Assembly: GCA_947034885.2 (NCBI GenBank)
Contig: OX344750.2
Coordinates: forward strand, 4,464,001 to 4,528,000
Direction of reading: 5' to 3'
Origin: Thuidium tamariscinum
Lineage: Eukaryota > Streptophyta > Bryopsida > Hypnales > Thuidiaceae
Length of the DNA: 64,000 nt
Shown here one piece after another: positions 1 through 11,121 of this stretch. Position 1 is the first letter of the stretch; every line of letters begins with the position of its first letter. The notes below the pieces were generated by a model. The model made no database searches, was not told where the DNA came from, and saw only the letters and a list, made by a program, of their open reading frames with translations. The position numbers and the translations under genes are program-made.

Positions 1-3000
1 TTTCTATTTTTTATTTTCTTAAATCCCATTTTCTAATGATTTGGAACAACAATTCACCAAGTCAATATGAAAGAAAAAGCATTTTGGAGGTTTCGGAGAA
101 GTCATTGATGTTTCTAATAATTTTACTTTTTGTAAAAGAATCTTAGTATTCTAAGGTATAAGGATCTTTCAAGTCCAACTAGGAATGCACTATTTTCAAC
201 CCATGATTTTACAAATGTATATTATATTGAAATATCTTGAATGCTTGGAAAATGCTTGCCTTCACCCATTGTTCAAAATCTAAATGTCTAGTCTTAAAAT
301 CCTACATGATCAAAATCCAATCCTAACACATTTTGCACAATTTTTATCCTAGAAATTTTTTATACAAAATATAACTAGTAATTATAGTTTGGGGCTTAAA
401 ATCCAAAGGTATTACTAGCTACAATTCAATCATGTAAAAACTTTACAGTACACATCTCAATTAGGAGGCTTTCAAAATGAAAAAAAACACAAAAAACACC
501 ATCCATTAGCCCTATGGATATTGAGATTTATCATGGCCCAATGATAGGTTGATAGAATAAAGAAACAACTACCTTGAGATCTATTGTCTTTCACTTTAAT
601 TATTCAGAAATCCATTAAAAAAATATTAGGCAAGATCACTAGAATTTATTCATATGATGACATCTAAAATTGCTTATATCTACATTGTATTACCCTAAAA
701 TATTAGTTCATGGTAATAAAGTATAAATTTAGATTTTAGATTTTAAATCTAGTGTAATTGGTTAAAATTTTAGAATTTATTACTTAAAACTCAAATTTGT
801 TGTAAAGTATAAAGATATTTGAACCAAGAACAATATTATGTGTATTAATAAAATATGCTCTTGAATAGGCATCAAAACATGTCTTTTCAATAATCATATG
901 TATCAATTGTAAATGTAACAAAATATTTGATTTTTTGAAATAATGTCATTAAAAAAATAAAAATATAACAACAACATATATTTGCTAGGAATGTTTTTAG
1001 GTAATTGATTTTAGAAAAAACAAGACATGGATGGAGATAAAGGACCTTGGTTAGCAATCATTGCATTCTTATACATTATCCTCAATACCGAATCCGAATA
1101 AGAACAATAGAAAACAATGTAAAGTCATTTTCTTTACAAATTACAGTACAAGATTATATTGTAATTGTTGAATATTATAAATATAATTTTGTTAATGAAT
1201 GGTTTGATTTTAATTGTTGGATTTATAACCAGACAAATACAATCAAAATCAAATGTAATTTATTAAATTGATTGATGGTTACATTGGATCAAAACCTTCA
1301 AGTTTCTAAAATAAGATTTTACAAAATTTAATAAAATGATCTCACATTATGATTTTTCATAAATTTTGAAGGATACAATATTTGAAGATGTGGGTTTTAT
1401 TTGATGAGAATTAAATTGAGATTTTTTTCAACTTCTTTTATAAAAATGGAAGAAATGAAAACCAACTTTGATTATCATACAATAATGCCTACATTAGTCC
1501 ATTTCATAATAAAGGATTATTAGAATTTTGTACACATGTCTATACGCATTAAACAAATATAATTGATTTTAATTTTAAATAATAAATATTTTTGCTATGA
1601 TAGATAAATTCAAGAACAAAAATTTAATCAAATAATCAAATATGCATATAGATTTCTATTTTATTCCATCTTTGAAAATTCATAATCCTTCAAGAAGAAA
1701 AATTATTTTTTATTTGAAATGGAACAAACAAAATCAAGTTTTTAAAATTCCATGAAATTGAAGAAGGATACAACTAATTTTCTCAATTTAATAATTAATA
1801 TGATATATTCTTTTCATTTAGTTTTATTTATTTATTTTTAAAATATACCTAAAAATGATAAATTTTCAAAAAACAATTTAAAGTCGTATAAAGATTGTAG
1901 TCCTTGAAAAATGAAGAGAAGTATAAAATAAGCAACAAAAGTGTAGTGCTAATTTGTATCATTGTAATAATACATCATCATAATGATAATTTATGTCAAC
2001 CAAAGTTTTGTAAATTTTCAAGAATGGTGAAAAGAAACACTAAATATGCTTTAAAGTTCTAAATTAATGTACATGCTTTTCTATATACTGGACTTAAGGC
2101 ATTTTTCAAAGTTGCACGGAAGATGATCATGCTTTTATAGAAGATACAATTAAAAACACCAAAAATGAAGGGGTTTTCATATCAATATTTTGAGTGTTCT
2201 CAAATAATGTGTCAAATTGCATATCATGGCATGTCCATGAAAAAAACTAGAAGTCTAATGAAGTGAGTTATTTTTCTAGTTTGTTATAGTAATGGTTTGA
2301 TGAAGCAAAATATTTAATAATTGGAATAATTTTCTATCAACAAATGATATACTTCAAAAGAAAATATTCAAGGTAATGATTTACTAATCTTGTACTTTAG
2401 AATTTGAATAATGCTAATTTGAAAAATTGAAATAGAATTTTCTAATTTTAACTCTAAAAATGAAATAAATTCAAAAATGACATTCTACATTTTCCAATTA
2501 TGTTGTAAATGTTATAAATCTTAATGTTGATGATACAATAATCTTAATAGATGAAGTACTTTAATTAGAAAGACAACCTAAAAAACTTCAAAAGATAGGA
2601 GTAAATATTTTTTCCTATATACCATTTTGTGATTGTATTGTAATTTCTAATTTTTCCAAATCTAAATTTATAGACTTAAAGCATACACGACATCCTAATT
2701 TTGACCCATACAACATGTTATTAGTAGATAACAATCAATAACCTTATCATTTTTTTCTTTAGATTATATCAAATATTGAGGTTTGGACCTTATAAAACTA
2801 CAATACACTAACAAATATACTTAGTAGTATGTCATTCAAAGGGACCTACTTAGCCCACATTATAGCATTAATTGTAGTTATATTCATTTAACAAAAAAAT
2901 GCAATAATCATTGGATAGTTGCAACAACTAATTGCCACATTAGTAGAATGGCAATAGTAATTCATTTCTACTTTCTAAAGTTTGCTTTAAATTTGAAAAT

Positions 3001-5150
3001 CTTAAGTGGCATATTGAATGCTTACTTTACAAAAAGGGAAGATTGAAAACTCTTAGGATTTGTTGTTTCAAAATCTATGCTCAAATCTATGATTGAAGTT
3101 GTGTAGGGTTCATTGTTGCCATTAACATGCTTTCTAAGGAATTTGCTATGCTTTAGGCACTTAAAATAAATGTATCATTTATTATAATAAAAATTGGTAA
3201 AAATATGTAGTAAAAATATCTTGCCAACAACATATTATATGATCCAAAATTTAGAAAATTGTAGTTGGAAATCCAAAACAAAAATTTGTAATCCATTTGA
3301 GACTATGCAAAATGATAGATAAAAGAATCGAACTACTCATGATTTTGAGAGTGTTTTTTTCCAACTTTTGTTATAATAATTGTTTATCTACAACATTGGT
3401 CAAATTGCTAACACTATTTATAAATTCTCAATCAAGGGCATAATTGTTGATAAATTATAAAATATATATGTATAACTAATAATGAATGTCAAAAATATTG
3501 TAGTGCAACAAACATATAGTGGATAGTTCATAATTAGTATCCAACTCATGTGATTTTATTAGATAATCACTGGCATATATAATGAAAGTGAAAAATATTT
3601 ATTCCTTTACAAACTATTCAAAGGAGCAACAATGAAATAATAGAACCAAATATGGAATATTGCATCAAGTCATCTATTTACATTTATTATTATATTTTAA
3701 TTGGTTGAATAACTTCAAAAAAAAGGGTTATGAATCTAATCTTCTTGTAATTAACTAATGAAAGAATGATCCAATTGACTTGAAACTTAAAAGTGACAAT
3801 TCAAAACTACATTATAGCTTTTATGTCAATAGGGAATATAAATAAGGTTGCTTAATTAGTTACACAATAAATTAAAAATGCCAAAATGTAATATGAAATT
3901 TGAAAACAACTAGTATAGACATTCAATATACTAAAGTATTAAACATTAAAAAAAACTTATACAATTTTGAATTAATGCACATCAAGCTAGATTTCAAAAT
4001 CCTACATTCAAGTTAGATTAATTAAAAAATAATTCAAAACATGTTATGAAATTTTCAAAAATTATAACATGGCATATTTGAATAGTGTAGAAATTTCTAA
4101 TAAAAATAATTTGAATCTTAGAAAAAGTCTCCCATAAAGCCATCAATATTGATTATTATGTGCAACTAGCTATAATTGTCAATAAAGCTTTTTTAATTGC
4201 ACTAAAGCTTCAGTATCTTGGCAAATTTGGAAAACCCAATTTGTAAAGCTACCATTGTACATGTCCATAAAGTTAGAGATCCTTGCTGGTACAGTGAACG
4301 ACATATTCCATATACTCTCTCATAAATTTCTCTTCTTAAAAGGGAATTTCACTAGAAAAGAAATGATTTTGTTTGGGGTGTGACAAATTTGACCCAACAT
4401 TTTAGTATATTTACTTTACAAATGAACCAACTATCATTTATTAGTGCCCTACTAAAACAAACTTTAGAAATTCTACATCCACTTCTACAAATCCTAATAT
4501 TCTATTACCAAAAAACATGCACTATTGTTTCATCCAAATTCAAGTTAGTAATTTACGAATTGCAATGAATTACAATCATATGTGAATATACCTTATGACA
4601 TAAAGTTTTGAAGGCAAAGTGAGATAACTAAGACTTTATCTTTAAATCAGTTTACTACCAAAATAGTGTATTAGGTGATAAGAGATGTTTACTATGATAC
4701 ATCTATGAAATGCATTAAAAATTTGATAACTAGTAATTAGAAGAAGACACCTTGAGATCAAATTGTACCATTTTTTAGTACTTCTCTATTTTAGGAGCAA
4801 AGAAAGTAGTCTTTTGCTACAATTTTTTCCACTACAATCTATTATCAAATTTGAATTTAAAAATGCATGAATTTATCATAAAGCTTCACCAAAATAATAT
4901 CTTGGCACTTCTTCAATAATGAAAAGACAAGGCTAATGATACAAAAAGATATTGCCAAATGTGGCAACTAATGATAGAGGTAAAAGCACCAACAACCAAA
5001 GCTTTAAACAATCACATATATTAGGATGTAATCAAGACTTGTGACAATTTTATTCCACAAAATCATAAATTTATTAAAAAAATTGATAATTTTCTGAATA
5101 ATCAACATAAATAAAATATAACGAATGAAGTTCACCTGGTGCACCCCAAT
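1..5150. other. AT-rich intergenic sequence, nothing recognised
   Basis: Both strands are dense with stop codons. I found no transposon domain, long inverted repeat, tandem array or gene-like composition. The short open frames (for example 1047-1271 and 4380-4568) have the biased Ile/Asn/Lys/Phe composition of random AT-rich DNA. It is probably very old transposon-derived sequence, but I could not assign a family. Confidence 0.6.
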
Positions 5151-6042
5151 TCATTCATATACACAGTATGTACATTTTGGACCACTTGTATCAACATAAT
5201 TTCAAGATTTGTTGAGGGTGCAAGGTTGGGAATGGGTACTTCTACCTCGGAAGACATTCAACCTGCTTCTAGATGGATGCCATTCTTCACTACAGGTGAA
5301 ATGGTACTTTCATGACCTAGGGCAACACCGGTCTAGTGTTATGATTTTTGGTCATGGCGGGAGTTGAATTCTCCTGATACTCGATCTTTCTGTTTGCAAT
5401 TAAACAGTTTTCATTTGCAAACGAGCAAAAAAAAGGAAACGGAAACAACTAATGGCACCTTCATCACAGAGCAATGATGGTTTCATAGGTTTCTCAACAA
5501 TCATCCTAATTGGTTCTTATGTGCGCATTGGGAGCTCCGTAACATTACGAGATGAGAAGTTCAGATCGGAACTGTTAGAAGTGTTGCAAAACTCCTACTC
5601 TGACCACAAAATATCCACTTCAACCTCAAAAATTCAAAAACATTCATCCGTCTTTTCATGGTCTTTTCACGTCGTTTCACCATAGCGAGATCCTTCAACA
5701 GTTCAAAATCTCCAAACCTGTATTTACTAGTCGTCGGCATTGTGCGCTCCAGTCGAGACAGGTACCACTGAAGCTATGTTTACAAAATCTGCATAGAAAC
5801 GAGATTTAGCTTGGCTTAGCTAAGCAGGGTATGAAGTTGAACGCAAACGAGGCCCCAGTAAAGCAATCAAGAAAGTTGTCCTCTTGAATTTTGTTCTTCC
5901 CAAAGTGCCAGATTCATCAACTGACCTGAAGCAACAAGGTTATGGTTTTCAACCAGTTTCAAACATGAGCCCATCCCAGAAGAAACAGGTAGCACTATAA
6001 GAATGTGTACTACAGAGGAACCCACAAAACACGCTTTTGCAA
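5150..6042. other. Low-copy-like flank downstream of the polymerase-subunit gene
   Basis: Base composition rises here compared with the preceding 5 kb and stays higher to about 7860. It lies 3' of the minus-strand gene and should hold its 3' UTR and polyadenylation region. No clear AATAAA was seen just after the stop codon. An open frame at 5452-5685 (+, 77 codons) has no motif I recognise and I do not call it a gene. No repeat shared with the rest of the window was noticed. Confidence 0.4.
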
Positions 6043-7346
6043 CTAGGACGGATCTCCGTGAACGGGTTCAACTCCTGGATTAGTGCCTGCAAAAATGATT
6101 ACAGAACTGGTTCGACTGCGTAAACTAAAATCGCTTTCATTCAAAGAAATATTTTACGATTTGTGAGCTCCGCTACAAGAAGTGCTTGCTTGCATGAATC
6201 AAAGCTTGTCCGCACTCGTCTGTATATGATTCCAAAGATCTAGACATGCAGGCACCTTTAAAAGAGCAAATACTTACCTTCCTCGTAGACATGACCCAAC
6301 ATGTCACCATTCAAAGTCCCTGCGGCCTTGAAAGTCCGGTTTTCAGGCTCCCAGCGGGTGCCCAAAACTCTCAGCCGCACCAACGCATGGGGGCGTATCG
6401 AGCTTCCTGAAGAATCAGTCCAAGAATTGTACTCTGAAGACGGTCCCAGACGGAAATCAAACCCTTCCATCTCTTTCTTTGGAACAAAGATATTCGCTGG
6501 CCCGCAAGCTGCATCTCCTCACAAAACATTTCCGCAGGAATAAGCAAAAACGATGCCCAAATCGTTCTGGAGAGCAGCTAGACCTCCACTAAGAAGAGAG
6601 GTTCCATATATGCATTAAAACAGAGTGGTTGAAAGAAGCACAGATGTATCTAGTCAAAAAATGATTTTGTTTCATAGACCACCATTCTTATTGCTCGCAA
6701 ATCTTTGTGGGTCAAGTGAAAGACCTGTATTCTAAGTCGTATTTCCCTTCCTAGACAACAGTTCACCAAGTTCAGGGAAATAAAGTAAAGGATACTATTT
6801 GCGTCACTTAAAATCATTTTGACATATGCAAGAGTTCTTTAGGGTTTAGGGTTTCAAAGAGCCTACACTAGAGGAATGGACGAGAAGGAAGTGAATGCCT
6901 AATTGTGAAAATGCCAGAAGACATGACTCAGGTAACCTCAGCTTTCACAACTTCGTTTTTTATTGGACGAAACACGATGCACTTGAAATTAGGTTCAAGT
7001 GGCCTACACTAAAGAAATGAGAAGGAAGTGAATGCCTACATGCGAAAATGCCAGTAGACATGACTTCGGTAACCTCCGCTTCCACCACTTCGTTTTGGAC
7101 AAGACGAAACACGATGCACTTGAAATTGACGGTGAACACCACAGAGCCCGTGCCGGATCGAACTTTCCCCTCCGATACCTCCTCCAGCGTCGTCACGGTC
7201 ACGAAGTACCCGTGCTCCTCGGAGGCTCCCACGGTCTCAATGTCCTGGAGCAGACGCCGCAGCATGGCCCGCTGCGAGTGCAGGTGGCCCCCGAGCTCGT
7301 GGGGCTCCACCACCACAAGACGCCTCATTTCCACTTCAAAAAACAT
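6043..7346 (-). CDS. RNA polymerase IV/V subunit 7-like protein (RPB7 family), three exons
   Basis: Three minus-strand exons join into a continuous 193-codon frame plus stop: exon 1 7346-7040, exon 2 6508-6278, exon 3 6086-6043. Introns are 7039-6509 (GTAGGC...GCAG) and 6277-6087 (GTAAGT...TTTTTGCAG). The start is the ATG at 7346 because MFFEVEM matches the family N-terminus; an upstream in-frame ATG would add 17 unrelated residues. Residues about 1-77 form the N-terminal tip domain, including HGYFVTVTTLEEVSEGK and GTGSVVF. The rest is the S1/OB-fold half, with GIFASCGP across the exon 1/2 junction and GTLNGDMLG near the end. RPB7-family proteins bind emerging RNA as a stalk heterodimer on the polymerase. 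The VTTL..(I/V).EGK pattern looks closer to my recollection of the plant Pol IV/V paralogue (NRPD7/NRPE7) than to Pol II RPB7, and the length is close to the family norm. No disabling mutation is seen. The splice sites are predicted, and Pol IV/V versus Pol II is inference. Confidence 0.82.
6861..7000 (-). repeat. Degenerate duplicate of the exon 1 end inside intron 1
   Basis: This stretch repeats 7002-7137 at an offset of about 137-141 bp. It covers the last third of exon 1 and the first bases of intron 1. The copy inside the intron has lost the reading frame and its splice donor (the position equivalent to GTAGGC reads TTAGGC), so it should not compete for splicing. The exon copy kept the frame. 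It is a partial tandem duplication that followed or accompanied intron evolution. Confidence 0.8.
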
Positions 7347-7860
7347 CGCTCGAGCCTTCAATTCAGCGTCCTCCAATCCAACGGAGCTTGCAAGCAATGC
7401 AAGTGATTGGAAACTCTAAAGACAGAGAAGCGTCCAATTAATCCCTACATCACTGGAGCGACGGGGGAACTTACGACCCACCCCATTTCCACTTCAAAAA
7501 AACATCGCACACACACGTCCTCCAATCCACCTAAGCTTACGAAATGGGAACTAGTGCAAACTCTAAAGACAGAGACGCGTCCAAACCCGAAATCGCTGGA
7601 GCGAGAGGTGGAAGTCCAAGTGGAGGAGCTATCAATTGAAGAGATTGCAAGTGATGAGCTTGCAAGTGCAAGTACTTGCACAAGAGGTAACTGAAGCCAG
7701 CGCCATGAGTTTTTCTTATCACTCGCATCACCATCATGGTCTCGATTACGCCGAAATTGACAGAGGGAAGGGACGGCACGGAAGCGATTTGTTGTTGCGA
7801 TGCGCGAGCACGTCACATTCCAAAGCGGAAATCCCACAGTCGCTCGTGTAAAATAAAAAG
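7347..7860 (-). promoter_or_regulatory. Upstream region of the polymerase-subunit gene with duplicated start region
   Basis: The start-codon region (about 7326-7472) is repeated at about 7484-7610, offset 158 bp, so the leader side carries a second copy of the first codons. In that copy the T run has grown from six to seven, giving ATG TTT TTT TGA at 7505-7494, a three-codon open frame about 150 nt upstream of the true start. Further up is a GC-richer stretch with a TGACGTG (ACGT-core) sequence near 7807-7813, a common bZIP-type site in plant promoters. The transcription start is not known, so whether the duplicate lies in the mRNA leader is inference. A 130-codon minus-strand open frame here (7445-7837) looks non-coding. 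Confidence 0.45.
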
Positions 7861-8137
7861 CATGAAGAAGACTCGTTCTAGTTTGTGTGGACTTCGTGTT
7901 TGTCAGGAGAAACCTTTGCTAAAGACAAAGTATGTAACTTATAAGGTAGAAGGTCCTATAATGGACCATCTAAGGGCTGAAACTGTATTTTGGGGAGGTG
8001 AGACATCTTGAAATAATTTTCAGTATATTTTCCTAGGAAGACAAGTGGAATTGACATCTAACCCAAGTCGTTTCATATATTTTGGAGCTTTTTTGAATTC
8101 GTTATCAAATTTTGAAGTTGAAAGGGCATAGGGTTCT

Positions 8138-8232
8138 AAAATGGTGCCCTAGCTAAAATGTACATTGTTTGCTGAAGGCTATGAAAAAGCAACATGTACA
8201 AACGTTGTACATTTAAGATAGGGCACCATTTT
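8138..8232. repeat. Small hairpin / MITE-like inverted repeat
   Basis: Arms at 8138-8170 and 8200-8232 are inverted complements with a few mismatches, separated by a 29-bp loop. Both arms contain GGTGCCCTA/TAGGGCACC followed by a TGTACA-like block. No convincing target-site duplication was found. The size suits a tiny MITE or a folded transcript. Confidence 0.6.
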
Positions 8233-8438
8233 AATGCCCACTCCATTTTAGGACCTCTTACTTTACCAAGTGGAGATCCTCATCACAATGCTATTCCTAT
8301 CTACATTTCTACAAAATCTTCAGTAAGGGCTAAAATACTAGAGAAATGTAGATATGGACATAGGGTTCATAAAGAATTTTGCATATCTTAACAATATCTA
8401 AAATTGTTCAAATGAAGATTTGAGCATGGTTCACATTA

Positions 8439-9346
8439 TTAACCCCTAAAGAACCAAGGTGCATTTTTTGGCAACATAAAAATTGTGGGCATGTATGTGT
8501 GACTATAGATTTCCATGTCTCAGGCCAAAACTTTAATGGAAGGTGAAGACAAGGAATATCTTTAAGGCTCAACAATTTTCGTAACTTTTGACTACATGGT
8601 TAAAAAATTTTAGCATGATATGTTGTTTCTTTGTCAACTTGGGTAGTTTAGGTAGATTTGAAAAAATTACCTTCTTTTTTAAACAAAAATTTGAAATCAA
8701 TTTTTTGTATTTATATACACGTGGAAAGCTTTGAATCATTCTATTTCAATAAACAAGTCAAAAGTTATGAAGAGTTATAGTTTGTAGGTAGATATCGATT
8801 CACTATTCTAAAATAAACTTTGAAATCCTATAGGCAATTCAATTTTCAATATTTTTGAATTTTTTTTATAGGATGCTAATTGTTTATTACAACATTTGAA
8901 CCATTGGAATCGGCATTTTTCAATTTTATAAGTAAATTTTTAACATTTTAGTTTTTGAATCATTCTCTACTTCTTTCCATTTACTATTTTTTTCCTATAT
9001 GTTGTACAATTCCAAATAATTTGAAAATATTCAAGAATATAGCCAAATTTCCTTGAAGAAAGAATCCTTGGAAAAAATTTCATACAAATGTAAGTTTGTG
9101 GAATGCAAATTCCCAGTTTTTTGTAGAGCCAAAAAAATGATTTTGATTTATTCAAATACTAAAATCTTGTAATCCATGTCCTAAAAAATGTTGAAATTTT
9201 TTCACATCTTCTCAAACTGGCATACTAGAAGATCCTATAAATACATGAATCTAAAAACAATTTTTTCAAAAATTTGGTACTTGCATTAGAAAAGGCAATT
9301 TTGGAGTGTTTTCAGTAAAAACATAGTCAAGGAACTTTAGGGATTA
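8439..9346 (+). mobile_element. Dispersed repeat A, longest copy, with TTAAYCCCTAAAG inverted ends
   Basis: The left end reads TTAACCCCTAAAGAACC and the right end is the complement of TTAATCCCTAAAGTTCC, so this looks like a non-coding DNA element of about 0.9 kb. Related copies lie at 16262-17140 (+, left end lost), about 30090-30790 (+, left part lost), about 57885-58010 (-) and about 63185-63365 (-). A conserved internal block is the GGAAAGCTTTGAATCATT region. No coding capacity and no clear target duplication. The superfamily is not determined. Confidence 0.6.
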
Positions 9347-9493
9347 ATCATAAATGAGTTTTTTTTTGTTGGTTTTGATTTATTGGTAGTAGAAAAGAGA
9401 TCCTAGATTTTATTATTTTTAGAGCACTATATAAATAAATTATACCACTAAATTTATAAAGTACTTAATATAGATGTATTTTAAATAGTCTAT

Positions 9494-9998
9494 AGGCTTA
9501 CATTATCGTTAACTCCTAAACACCCAAATGACCATTTTTATGTCATTGCTCGACTTTGGGCTAAATTTTTGGGCAGAAAAAAAATTCTTTTAATTAAAAT
9601 AAATAAAATATTAGGATGCCTTTTAGTTTTTATATTCAGAATTAAGATTACTAGAATCAAACAAAAATTATAAGAGAAGTAGCACAAAGTGTTTATAATT
9701 TTTCTAGTGTTGAAGAACTTACTATTTGACAAAAGTGTTGGTGTTTTCATTATTAGATCTTGTGCATTTCTTACAAATCAATAGAAACCACAATTTTGAT
9801 CAATATAAAAATTCAAATGCTAAAAATGTAAATTGTATTTTTGGTGAATTTTTGATATTATATCTTCAAAATTCATGTGAAGAGAATTCAAAAATAATTT
9901 TTTAATAATTTGACTATACAAAATACTTTCTACTTTTTGTGCTTCTAATTATCTTTTTTGATGCAAACTACAAAAAAATTACAAAAATTATATTTAAT
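9494..9998. other. AT-rich spacer with an isolated repeat-A-type end
   Basis: It begins with TTAACTCCTAAACACCC, resembling the terminal motif of repeat A, but no matching partner end was found before the hAT-type MITE at 10007. The 70-codon minus-strand open frame at 9538-9750 is composition-driven. Confidence 0.3.
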
Positions 9999-10006
9999 AA
10001 CGCATT

Positions 10007-10304
10007 CTAGGAGAGGACACTTCCCGTTTTTTAATAACCTACGTGCGGCGGAAGATAGGGTACATTTAAATAATCTTGGGTAAAATTTATAAGAAATTTA
10101 TATATAAAATAGGGGACATTAAAAAGGCAAAGTGTTTTAAAAATAAAATAGGGATGATAATATGGCTGATTTTTCCGCTTTATGGTAAAATAGGGGCTCT
10201 TTTAATGTTGCCAAGTAATGATTACAAGTAATTGATAGCCCCCCTAAAAATACCCCACCGCCGCATGTGGGTCCCCCAAATACACAAGAAGTGTCCTCCC
10301 CGGG
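10007..10304 (+). mobile_element. hAT-type MITE, copy 1, with 8-bp target duplication
   Basis: A 298-bp element with 17-bp terminal inverted repeats (CTAGGAGAGGACACTTC against CCCGGGGAGGACACTTC, 14 of 17 matching) and a second inverted block, CGTGCGGCGG/CCGCCGCATG, just inside. It is flanked by a perfect 8-bp duplication, AACGCATT (9999-10006 and 10305-10312), the size typical of hAT transposition. There is no coding capacity. A second full copy lies at 17917-18213 in the opposite orientation. Confidence 0.92.
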
Positions 10305-10677
10305 AACGCATTTCAGTTTTATTTTATCGCTTGGGACTTTTGGGAATTAATGTAGGTTTACTATTTAGCCATGAATTTGTGGATTTTACTTTGAAAACAT
10401 GTCACATACTTTGTATTGATTTCTTTATTCAAATTTATTTTAGTAAAAGAATTAATTAAAAATAAATGTTAGTTGGTTCACTTGGTTGTGTTATGTAAAT
10501 TGATTGGATGCACTCATGTAGTTAGGAGTTTGTTTTTATATATTATAAACTTCTATAACTACTTCAACTATAATAAATTAATAATCATAATACTTAGAAA
10601 TTACTTTTAAAATTATATTGGTATGTTATTGATGTATGTAGAGAATATTCTGTAGATATTTTCAACAATCTTCCTAA

Positions 10678-11118
10678 GAGCATTTGCAATCCTTCCGGCA
10701 ACACCGCTTGTATCGGCACTGTGCCGTGTACAGAGAATTTTTTATTTAAATTTAGGCTCCAATGCAATCGTTATTAGGGGCCTTCAATTCCAAGGCCTTA
10801 GTATGGGACCCCTTAGGATTGGTAAATTTTCAATATATGGAGGGCCCCGGGAGTTGGCCCTTTAGAGAATAATCATTATTATCAAGCATTGGAATGTGTG
10901 CTCTTCAATGCAACTTTCCCACGTCTTCATAGAAAGTCCTTTTATAATGGAGATTTTTTTTTTTTATAATACAAAAAAATCCATTTGACGGTCGGGCTTG
11001 CTGCTTTCGCATTGGGTCATTTTCTTCCCAATTTAAACCAACACTATGCGGTTCATGTGGAATGGCCCTCCATTTGCCTTTCCAGGGCTTGTTTGCAGGT
11101 GCTGCATTGTAGATGCCC
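10678..11118. mobile_element. Tourist-like (PIF/Harbinger-type) MITE
   Basis: The ends are GAGCATTTGCAATCC and the complement of GGGCATCTACAATGC, flanked on both sides by TAA (10675-10677 and 11119-11121). A 3-bp TAA/TTA duplication with GRGCATYT-type ends is the usual signature of non-autonomous PIF/Harbinger elements in plants. The 441-bp interior is GC-richer than its surroundings and has no open frame of interest. Confidence 0.72.
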
Positions 11119-11121
11119 TAA

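Noticed and set aside
6301..6543. Plus-strand frame of 80 codons
   Set aside because: Antisense to exon 2 of the same gene.
6841..6856. TTTAGGGTTT telomere-like words in intron 1
   Set aside because: Only two adjacent copies in a 15-base stretch; too short to be an interstitial telomere array.
7032..7419. Plus-strand frames of 123-124 codons opposite exon 1
   Set aside because: They are antisense shadows of the RPB7-like exon; motif conservation lies on the minus strand.
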